A model generated the notes under the pieces. The model was not told where the DNA came from and did no database searches. It worked only from the letters and a program-made list of their open reading frames with translations. Position numbers and translations under genes: made by a program. From the NCBI RefSeq assembly GCF_040744945.1, contig NZ_CP160453.1:7812001-7876000 (forward strand): 64,000 bases of DNA, read 5' to 3'. This document shows, one piece after another, positions 57,703-64,000 of this stretch (the first letter of the stretch is position 1; each line of letters opens with the position of its first letter). This stretch comes from Saccharothrix sp. HUAS TT1. Lineage in GTDB: Bacteria > Actinomycetota > Actinomycetes > Mycobacteriales > Pseudonocardiaceae.

Positions 57703-58530
57703 GTGACCCGACGAGTTCTCGTGGTGCTGTCCGAGTACGGCTACTGGGGGGAGGAGCTGGTCGGTCCGCTGGAGGCGTTCGACGCCCGCGGCTACCAGGT
57801 CACCTTCGTCACCCCCACCGGCAAGCGCGCCCACGCGCTGCCGCCGAGCATGGACGCCGACTACATCGACCCGCCGCTGGGCCGCACGGTGACCACGCCG
57901 GAGATGGCCCGCGCCGTCCGCGCCCTGGACGAGTCCGACCGGCTGGACAACCCGCTCAGCCTGGCCGACCTCATCCCCGAGCGGCCCTACAACAGCTCGA
58001 TCAACCACCTGCGCGAGCTGGAGGCGTACCACCGCGCCCTGCAGCCCGCGGTGGACGACCTGGTCGCGGCCTACGACGCGCTCGTGCTCGTCGGCGGCTC
58101 CGGCCCGCTGGTCGACATGGTCAACAACGAACGCCTGCACGAGGTCACCCTCGCCTTCCACGCCGCGGACAAGCCGATCCTCGCGGAGTGCTACGGCGTC
58201 ACCGTGCTGGCCTTCGCCCGCGACTGGGAGTCCCGCCAGAGCATCATCTACGGCAAGCACGTCACGGGGCACCCGAAGGAGTACGACTACAAGGACGGCA
58301 CCGGCTTCCTCGGCGTCGACTTCAACATGGGCCCGCCCCCGTTCCCGCTGGAGTACATCCTGCGCGACGCGACCGGCGCCTTCGGCGGCTTCCACGGCAA
58401 CGTCGGCAAGGAGCTGTCGGTAATCGTGGACCACCCGTTCGTCACCGCGCGGTCCACTCCGGACTCCGCGCTGTCCGGTGAGCTGCTGGTGCAGATGCTG
58501 GAGAACGGCCTCCGCCGCTACGGCTGGTAG
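57703..58530 (+). CDS. DJ-1/PfpI-family protein, long form
   Basis: 275 residues. The class I glutamine-amidotransferase-like fold is seen in RVLVVLSEYGYWGEELVGPLEAFDARGYQVTF (split as VLVVLSEYGYWGEELVGP and FDARGYQVTFVTP), ALVLVGGSGPLVDM and the nucleophile elbow Cys163 (LAECYGV). Relatives include proteases, glyoxalase III-type hydratases and isonitrile hydratases. The GTG at 57703 has GGGAG before it. It lies 28 bp after the first SnoaL-like gene. Its place beside a ThDP enzyme suggests work on reactive carbonyl compounds, which is inference. Confidence 0.8.
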   Translation: MTRRVLVVLSEYGYWGEELVGPLEAFDARGYQVTFVTPTGKRAHALPPSMDADYIDPPLGRTVTTPEMARAVRALDESDRLDNPLSLADLIPERPYNSSINHLRELEAYHRALQPAVDDLVAAYDALVLVGGSGPLVDMVNNERLHEVTLAFHAADKPILAECYGVTVLAFARDWESRQSIIYGKHVTGHPKEYDYKDGTGFLGVDFNMGPPPFPLEYILRDATGAFGGFHGNVGKELSVIVDHPFVTARSTPDSALSGELLVQMLENGLRRYGW

Positions 58531-58602
58531 GGCGCCACGGGCGGACGCGGCGCCGGTCCGCGCCGCGTCCGCCACCACACTGGGGAAGGTGGAACGAAGC
58601 AG

Positions 58603-60210
58603 ATGAGCAAACGACCGGGACGGGTCGCGATCTTCGAGCAGTTCGCGGCCGACGGTATCAAGCACATGTTCGGCAACCCGGGCACCGTCGAGCAGGGCAT
58701 GCTCGACGCGATGGGGCAGTCCGAGATGGCCTACGTGCTGGCGCTGCAGGAGAGCGTGGCCGTGGCGATGGCCGACGGGTACGCCCGCGCCTCGCAGGGT
58801 CCGGGCCTGGTGCAGCTGCACACCGGTGTCGGCCTCGGCAACGCCGTCGGCATGCTCTACCAGGCGAAGCGGGGCGGCTCGCCGCTGGTCGTGATCGCCG
58901 GTGACGCCGGGGTGCGCTACGACGCGATGGACGCGCAGATGGCCGTCGACCTGGTCGGCATGGCCGAGCCGGTGACGAAGTACGCCACCCGGGTCACCGA
59001 CCCGGGGTCGGTGCTGCGGGTGCTGCGCCGGGCGGTGAAGATCGCGATGACGCCGCCGCGCGGGCCGGTGTTCGTGGCGCTGCCCGCCGACGTGCTGGAC
59101 GCCGTCACCGAGGAGCCCGCGATCCGGACCGTGGTGCCGTCCACCCGCGTGCTGCCCGAGCCCGCCCTCGTGGCGCAGATGGCCGCCGTGCTGAGCGGCG
59201 GCAAGCGGCCGCTGGTGCTGATGGGCGACGGCGTCGCGACCAGCGGCGCGCAGCGCGAGCTGGCCACCGTGGCGCAGCTGCTGGGGGCCAGGGTGTACGG
59301 GGTGAACTCCTCGGAGGTCAACCTGGACGCGGCCGACCCGTCGTACGCGGGCAACGTCGGCCACATGTTCGGCGCCGACAGCGCGCGCATCGTGGCCGAC
59401 GCGGACCGCGTGCTGATCGTGGGGACGTACGTGTTCCCCGAGGTGTTCCCGAAGCTGGACAACCCGTTCTCCCGGGACGCGAAGATCGTCCACGTCGACC
59501 TCGACTCGTACGAGATCGCCAAGAACCACCCGGTGGACATCGGCGTGGTGGCCGACCCGAAGCTCACGCTCGCGGCGCTGGCCGTGGAGCTGGGCCACCA
59601 GGGCGGCGCGGCGGCCACCCGGCCGGTCAGCCGGGCGAACCGGGTCGCGCCCTCGGGGCCGCCGAGCGTGCTGGAGCTGTTCACCGAGCGGCTGGCGCAG
59701 CAGGCGCCCAACGACCTCATCCTGTTCGACGAGGCGTTGACCGCGGGCGAGCCGCTGGGCAGGCACCTGCCCGCGCGCGAGCCGGGCCGGTTCTTCCAGA
59801 CCCGCGGCGGTTCGCTGGGCATCGGCATCCCCGGCGCGCTCGGCGCGAAGCTGGCCCGGCCGGACCAGCCGGTCATCGCCTTCACCGGCGACGGCGGCAG
59901 CATGTACACCATCCAGGCGCTGTGGACCGCCGCCCGGTACGGGATCGGCGCCAAGTTCGTCATCTGCAACAACGGGCGCTACCGGTTGCTGGACCACAAC
60001 ATCGACCAGTACTGGCGCGAGCAGGGCATCGAGGCGCACGAGCCGCCGAGCGCGTTCGACCTGAGCAAGCCCGCCATCGGGTTCACCCAGCTGGCCGCGT
60101 CGCTCGGCGTGCCGGGCCGGCGGGTGAGCAGGCTGCGCGAGGTGGACGGCGCGGTGGCCGAGATGCTGAGCCACGACGGGCCGTTCCTGATCGACCTGGT
60201 GATCGAGTGA
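58603..60210 (+). CDS. ThDP-dependent decarboxylase/carboligase family enzyme
   Basis: 535 residues with the three-domain acetolactate synthase/benzoylformate decarboxylase build. The catalytic Glu50 is present (LALQESVAVAMADGYARA), followed by the substrate-channel segment QLHTGVGLGNAVGMLYQA. The C-terminal ThDP-binding motif begins at FTGDGGSMY (about 429) and ends near VICNNGRYR. Such enzymes decarboxylate 2-oxo acids or join aldehydes to hydroxyketones. The lack of clear FAD-dependent AHAS features favours a benzoylformate decarboxylase or lyase type. The next gene overlaps by 4 bp (GTGA). AAGGTGG precedes the ATG. Confidence 0.85.
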   Translation: MSKRPGRVAIFEQFAADGIKHMFGNPGTVEQGMLDAMGQSEMAYVLALQESVAVAMADGYARASQGPGLVQLHTGVGLGNAVGMLYQAKRGGSPLVVIAGDAGVRYDAMDAQMAVDLVGMAEPVTKYATRVTDPGSVLRVLRRAVKIAMTPPRGPVFVALPADVLDAVTEEPAIRTVVPSTRVLPEPALVAQMAAVLSGGKRPLVLMGDGVATSGAQRELATVAQLLGARVYGVNSSEVNLDAADPSYAGNVGHMFGADSARIVADADRVLIVGTYVFPEVFPKLDNPFSRDAKIVHVDLDSYEIAKNHPVDIGVVADPKLTLAALAVELGHQGGAAATRPVSRANRVAPSGPPSVLELFTERLAQQAPNDLILFDEALTAGEPLGRHLPAREPGRFFQTRGGSLGIGIPGALGAKLARPDQPVIAFTGDGGSMYTIQALWTAARYGIGAKFVICNNGRYRLLDHNIDQYWREQGIEAHEPPSAFDLSKPAIGFTQLAASLGVPGRRVSRLREVDGAVAEMLSHDGPFLIDLVIE

Positions 60211-60692
60211 GCGGGCAGCGCGGGCGGTTGGAGCGGGCCGAGGTCGTCGGCCTGGTGCGGGACTGGCACGGTTCGCTGGAGCGGCACGTCGACGTGGCGG
60301 AGCTGCGGGCGAAGCTGGTCCGGTCGGGGCTGCTGCTGCGGCTGCCCGGCACGACCGTGCGGGACGGCGAGCAGTTCGCCCGGTGGTACCGGGAGCTGAA
60401 CGACAGCTGCTTCGACCAGCGGCGGGACGTGCTCTCGGTGGAGGTCGACCTGGTGTCGCCGCTGCACGCCGAGGTCACCGCGACCCTGATGTGGGAGTCC
60501 CGGCGCTGGCAGCGCCCGGCCGCCCGCAGCCGCTGGACCGGCTGCCTGATCACCGAGCAGTGGCTGGTGGTGCTCCAGGACGGCGCGCCGCGCATCCGCA
60601 CCCTGATCACGAGCTCGACCCAACCGCTGCCGGGCTCACCCCCGGTCGCCGACACCGCGAGCCGCGGTCTCGGCGAACTGGTCGCCGGCTGA
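60207..60692 (+). CDS. SnoaL-like (NTF2 fold) protein, copy 2
   Basis: 161 residues, paralogous to the 57240 gene product: LVRDWHGSLERHVDV, FARWYRELNDSCFDQ and TEQWLVVLQDGAPRIRTLITS-type segments line up with it, including the shared P-A-A-x-S-x-W-x-G and P-x-P-G-S ends. The GTG start overlaps the ThDP gene stop (GTGA). The pair may form a heterodimer or act on successive intermediates. Substrate unknown. Confidence 0.75.
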   Translation: MSGQRGRLERAEVVGLVRDWHGSLERHVDVAELRAKLVRSGLLLRLPGTTVRDGEQFARWYRELNDSCFDQRRDVLSVEVDLVSPLHAEVTATLMWESRRWQRPAARSRWTGCLITEQWLVVLQDGAPRIRTLITSSTQPLPGSPPVADTASRGLGELVAG

Positions 60693-61209
60693 CCGCTCGG
60701 GTGACCGGTTCGAACCGGCCGCAACGCGACCGGCCCGAACCGGACCAACCCGAGCACCACCGGCCCGGACCACCGCGCCCCGGCCGAGCCGACCTGCCCG
60801 ACCGGGCACGACCGGCCCGACCAGGCGGGACGAGCCTGGCCGGGCCGGACCGGGCAGAACCGGCCGGGCGCCACCGGCCCGACCGGGCGGCGGGACCGGA
60901 CCGACCAGGCATGGCCAGGCCGAACCGGCCGAGCCGAACCGGCCGGCAACCAGCCGGCCCGAGTGCCAACCGGCTCGGGTGCCGACCGGCCCGGACTACC
61001 GCGACCGGACCGAGCCGATCCCAACCGGCTCGACCGGGCGCGACCGGCGCCGGCCGGGCGCACACCGATCCACCTCCCCACCACCGGCGGCGCCGCGGCA
61101 CTTCCGCGGGCGCCCGGTGACACGCGGTGGCGGGCGGGACGACCCGCCCGCCACCCCCGTGCCGCGACGAGGCGGCAGTCCACTTCGGACCCTTCTGATG
61201 GAGACCACA
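60693..61209. repeat. 517-bp T-poor spacer dense in CCGG/ACCGG repeats
   Basis: From about 60705 to 61065 the plus strand is built from short variants of ACCGG, CGACCGG and ACCGGCCCG, with very few T residues. It opens with the perfect palindrome CCGGTTCGAACCGG (60705-60718). No convincing gene is seen. It interrupts an otherwise tightly packed operon between the second SnoaL-like and second DJ-1 genes. Confidence 0.6.
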
Positions 61210-61818
61210 ATGGACCTGAACGCTCCCGTCCTACCCGGACCGCTCACCGGCCTGCGCATCGGCATCCTCATGGAGAGCGACTTCGTGGAGGCGGAGATCG
61301 CCTACTACCGGCTGCGGTTCGCCGAGGCGGGCGCCGACGTGAAGCTCTACACCCGGCTGTGGGGCAACGAGTCGCTGACCTTCACCGGCCGCGAGCTCGG
61401 CGGCGAGCTCAAGGTGGACGGCGACCTGGAGTCGCTGGACTACCACGAGCTGAACAGCCTGCACGCGCTGATCGTGCCCTCCGGCATGGTGTCGGACCGG
61501 CTGCGCTACAGCGAGCGCCCCGGCGGCGTGGCGCCCGCGGTGCAGGTGATGCGCCGGGCGTTCCGCATCCCGCGGCTGCTGAAGGTGTTCTCCTGCCACG
61601 GCCTGTGGCTGATGTCGGCCGCGCCGGAGGTCATGGCCGGTCGCACGGTCACCTGCCACAACAACCTGGTCAGCGACGTGCGCAACATGGGCGCGGTGTA
61701 CTCCGACACCGACGTGGCGGTGGACCGCGACCTGATCAGCACCCGCACCGTCGAGCACTGCCACCTGCTGGCCCGCACCGTCATCGAGCAGCTGTCGTCC
61801 AGGCTGGTGGCGGCGTGA
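61210..61818 (+). CDS. DJ-1/PfpI-family protein, short form
   Basis: 202 residues with the PfpI-type start LRIGILMESDFVEAEIAYYRLRFAEAG, ALIVPSGMV, and nucleophile Cys129 (FSCHGLW, the classical C-H dyad). The C-terminal part matches general stress protein 18-like members. It differs clearly from the long DJ-1 protein of the same operon. The ATG at 61210 is preferred (GGAG 6 nt upstream); an ATG four codons earlier overlaps that site. The next gene overlaps by GTGA. Confidence 0.82.
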   Translation: MDLNAPVLPGPLTGLRIGILMESDFVEAEIAYYRLRFAEAGADVKLYTRLWGNESLTFTGRELGGELKVDGDLESLDYHELNSLHALIVPSGMVSDRLRYSERPGGVAPAVQVMRRAFRIPRLLKVFSCHGLWLMSAAPEVMAGRTVTCHNNLVSDVRNMGAVYSDTDVAVDRDLISTRTVEHCHLLARTVIEQLSSRLVAA

Positions 61819-63650
61819 CGACGGCGCCCGAACGCACCTACTCCGACCTCTACGGCGGGTACGTCGTGGAGTCGTCGGGCGACCGGCTGGTGCTGGTCAC
61901 GTTCGGCGGCGACCGCGAGGTCGTGCTCCGGACGTCGGAGACCTCGGCCCAGCTGGTGCGCAACCTCGGCGAGCCTTACCAGGACGTCAACGGCAGGCTG
62001 GACGAGCTGCTGACGCCGGGCGCGATGGTGTTCAGCTTCGGGCCGGTCTACCCCGGTCCCGGCGCGCGCCGGCAGCAGGCGGAGCGGATGTGGCTGGTCG
62101 CCGACAGCGCGAGGGGCGCGGTGTTCGACCGCCCCGAGTGGTGGGTGGACCAGATCCGCTCGCTGGCCCGGTTCTACCGGGGCGCCCAGTTCGGCGCCGG
62201 CCCGGTCGACTTCGCCGACTACCGCACGGTGCTGCGGCTGGGCGGCGACAAGACCGAGTCGCACGTCCAGGAGACCGACACGATCTCCCGCCTGGTCTAC
62301 GGCATGGCCACGGCGTACATGCTGACCGGCGACGAGGCGCACCTGGAGGTCGCCGAGCGCGGCTCGGAGTACCTGCGGGACAACCTGCGCTTCGTGGACG
62401 AGACCGACGGCGCCCGGCTGGTGTACTGGTACCACGGCCTGGAGGTCGACGGCGGCAGGCAGCGCAAGCTGTTCGCCTCCGAGTTCAGCGACGACGAGCT
62501 GACCGTGCCCGCCTACGAGCAGATCTACGCGCTCAGCGGGCTGGTCCAGACCTACCGGGTCACCGGCACGCCGTGGCTGCGCGACGACATCGAGGCGACG
62601 GTCCGGCTGTTCGAGCGGCACTACGCCGACCCGCGGCTGGGCGGCTACTACTCGCACGTCGACCCGCTCACGCTGAGCCCGCACGCGGAGTCGCTGGGGC
62701 GCAACAGGTCGAGGAAGAACTGGAACTCGGTCGGCGACCACGCCCCCGCGTACCTGTTCAACCTGTACCTGGCCACCGGCGAGCAGCGCTACCTGCGGAT
62801 GCTGGAGCACACGTTCGACATGATCGTGACCCACTTCCCGGACCGGGGACCGGACGCGAGCCCGTTCGTGCGCGAGCGGTTCCACGCGGACTGGACGCCG
62901 GACAAGACGTGGGGCTGGCAGCAGGACCGCGCGGTGGTGGGGCACAACCTGAAGATCGCGTGGAACCTCACGCGGATGAACGCGCTGCGCCCCAAGAACG
63001 AGTACACCCGCACGGCCGCGCGGCTGGCCGCGACCATGCCCGGCGTCGGCCGCGACCCGCGCCGGGGCGGCTGGTACGACGTGCTGGAGCGGCAGGCCCG
63101 CGACGGCAGGCACGCGTTCGTGTGGCACGACCGCAAGGCGTGGTGGCAGCAGGAGCAGGCGATCCTGGCCTACCTGGTGCTGGCGGGCGCCACCGGTGAC
63201 GCCGAGTACCTGAAGCACGCGGCCGAGGCGGAGGCGTTCTACAACGCGTTCTTCCTCGACCACGAGGACGGCGCGGTGTACTTCGCCGTCCAGGCCGCCG
63301 GCGAGCCGTACCTGCACGGCCTGGAACGGCTCAAGGGCAACCACTCGATGAGCATGTACCACTCCGCCGAGCTGTGCTATCTCGCCACCGTCTACAACAG
63401 ACTGCTGTGGCAGGGCGAACCGCTCGACCTCTGGTTCTCGCCGGACCCGGACGCGACCTTCCCGGGCGACCTGCTGCGGGTGGCGCCGGACGCGCTGCCG
63501 CGCGGTCGGGTCGTGCTGGACCGGGTCCTGGTGGACGGCAGCCCGTACCGGGACTTCGACGCGGAGAGGATGACCGTGAAGCTGCCCGGCGGCACGGCGC
63601 GGCGGACGGTCCAGGTGCGGCTGCGGCCACTGGGAGAGGACGAGCGGTGA
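61815..63650 (+). CDS. AGE-family (N-acylglucosamine 2-epimerase-like) alpha/alpha-barrel protein
   Basis: 611 residues. An N-terminal beta-rich part (about 1-95) precedes a long alpha/alpha-toroid with repeated Trp/His/Tyr-lined helices: SRLVYGMATAYMLTGDEAHLEVAERG, AYEQIYALSGLVQTYRVTG, GHNLKIAWNLTRM, AWWQQEQAILAYLVLAG and GNHSMSMYHSAELCYLA. These match the AGE superfamily of sugar 2-epimerases, isomerases and related glycosidases. The RxxQxH-like active positions cannot be assigned with certainty, and the protein is longer than a simple epimerase (about 400 residues). It overlaps the genes on both sides by 4 bp (GTGA). Likely a sugar-modifying enzyme of the operon. Confidence 0.75.
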   Translation: MTTAPERTYSDLYGGYVVESSGDRLVLVTFGGDREVVLRTSETSAQLVRNLGEPYQDVNGRLDELLTPGAMVFSFGPVYPGPGARRQQAERMWLVADSARGAVFDRPEWWVDQIRSLARFYRGAQFGAGPVDFADYRTVLRLGGDKTESHVQETDTISRLVYGMATAYMLTGDEAHLEVAERGSEYLRDNLRFVDETDGARLVYWYHGLEVDGGRQRKLFASEFSDDELTVPAYEQIYALSGLVQTYRVTGTPWLRDDIEATVRLFERHYADPRLGGYYSHVDPLTLSPHAESLGRNRSRKNWNSVGDHAPAYLFNLYLATGEQRYLRMLEHTFDMIVTHFPDRGPDASPFVRERFHADWTPDKTWGWQQDRAVVGHNLKIAWNLTRMNALRPKNEYTRTAARLAATMPGVGRDPRRGGWYDVLERQARDGRHAFVWHDRKAWWQQEQAILAYLVLAGATGDAEYLKHAAEAEAFYNAFFLDHEDGAVYFAVQAAGEPYLHGLERLKGNHSMSMYHSAELCYLATVYNRLLWQGEPLDLWFSPDPDATFPGDLLRVAPDALPRGRVVLDRVLVDGSPYRDFDAERMTVKLPGGTARRTVQVRLRPLGEDER

Positions 63651-64000
63651 CGGCGACGGCGAGCGCGGCGGCGGGCCGCCTCGGCGGGCTGCGGCCCGGT
63701 CCGGGCAGCCCCACCCCGTTCGGGGCGACCCCGACGCGCGACGGCGTGAACTTCGCGGTCGCCGCGGCGCGGGCCGACCGCATGTGGCTGGTGCTGATGG
63801 ACCGCGAGGACGGCTCCGTGCTCACCGAGCTGGAGTTCCCGCCGGAGCACCGGGTCGGCGAGGTGTTCACGGTGCACGTCGCCGGGTTGGCCCCGGACGA
63901 CGCGGACTACGGGTTCCGGGTCGGGCGCGACGGCGAGCGGGGCCCGGTCCTGCTCGACCCGGACGCCCGGCTGCTGGCCGGCGGCGGCGAGTGGGGGCAG
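63647..64000 (+). CDS. GlgX/isoamylase-type glycoside hydrolase, N-terminal part (truncated by window)
   Basis: 118 residues are visible. After an Ala/Gly-rich start comes a CBM48/isoamylase N-terminal domain: SPTPFGATPTRDGVNFAVAA, ADRMWLVLMDRE, GEVFTVHVAGLAPDDADYGFRV and GPVLLDPDARLLAGG. This layout is that of glycogen-debranching GlgX and related GH13 enzymes; the catalytic barrel lies beyond the window, so debranching activity cannot be confirmed. GTG start overlapping the AGE gene stop (GTGA), which ties it to the same operon. Confidence 0.75.
   Translation, partial: MTATASAAAGRLGGLRPGPGSPTPFGATPTRDGVNFAVAAARADRMWLVLMDREDGSVLTELEFPPEHRVGEVFTVHVAGLAPDDADYGFRVGRDGERGPVLLDPDARLLAGGGEWGQ

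Noticed and set aside
60705..60718. GGTTCGAACC inside a palindrome resembles a tRNA T-loop or an attachment site.
   Set aside because: No acceptor, D-arm or anticodon structure precedes it, and no integrase gene is nearby; it is simply the first unit of the CCGG-rich block.

Overview
The window looks like chromosomal DNA of a high-GC actinomycete, most likely a Pseudonocardiaceae-type genus such as Saccharothrix, Actinosynnema or Lentzea. The base for this is the very high GC, heavy use of GTG starts, many ATGA/GTGA start-stop overlaps, secreted glycanases with CBM2 modules on Thr-rich linkers, a GlgE alpha-glucan operon, and GntR, TetR, XRE, SigE-family and STAND regulators. The genus is an inference from gene content only. 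I saw no rRNA, tRNA, IS element, prophage or CRISPR array.

Left part, 1-15.1 kb. The 3' end of a TPR protein is followed by a divergent DMT-transporter/CGNR zinc-finger pair that may be transcribed leaderless. Then comes an eleven-gene co-directional block (2637-14246), most of it joined by 4-bp overlaps. It encodes an ATP-grasp ligase, a DUF4213/DUF364 'heavy-metal chelation' protein, a cysteine-synthase-like PLP enzyme, a dipeptide-epimerase-like enolase superfamily protein, an MFS exporter, a methyltransferase, a complete Opp/nickel-type ABC importer with fused ATPases, and a GNAT acetyltransferase. A Fur/Zur-like palindrome lies in front of the first gene. I read this as an undescribed, metal-regulated small-peptide metallophore system that makes, exports and re-imports its product. 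It parallels the staphylopine cnt operon in layout but uses different biosynthetic enzymes. It is my best candidate for a new system.

Middle part, 15-43 kb. Secreted plant-polysaccharide enzymes are interleaved with regulators. They are a CBM2-PL3 pectate lyase behind a perfect CebR/CelR-type box, a PL9 pectate lyase, a GH11-CBM2 xylanase, and a GH10-CE4-CBM2 xylanase/deacetylase. A DUF4956 - VTC polyphosphate polymerase - CotH kinase operon also lies here, and its CotH protein carries a CBM2. CGAAA/TTTCG-type boxes lie next to the promoters of the CotH operon and of both xylanases, suggesting one shared regulator. Also present are a SigE-family sigma factor with a membrane partner, an ABC-2 exporter, a cyclase-like/NB-ARC/TPR protein, a two-component system, a decayed methyltransferase/TetR locus, an LLM/SDR/VOC operon under a divergent GntR regulator, a fusidic-acid-type FBP protein with a TetR regulator, SelO, and two DHA2 MFS exporters.

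Right part, 44-64 kb. A minus-strand operon glgE-treS-mak-glgB turns trehalose into branched alpha-glucan by way of maltose-1-phosphate. Then comes a VOC/SDR/ABM/SnoaL operon with a divergent XRE regulator and a further DHA2 exporter. The final plus-strand operon (57240 to the window edge) holds two paralogous SnoaL-like proteins, two DJ-1/PfpI proteins, a ThDP-dependent decarboxylase/ligase, an AGE-family epimerase-like protein and the start of a GlgX/isoamylase-type enzyme. This gene set is unfamiliar to me and is the second candidate for a novel, probably sugar-derived, pathway.
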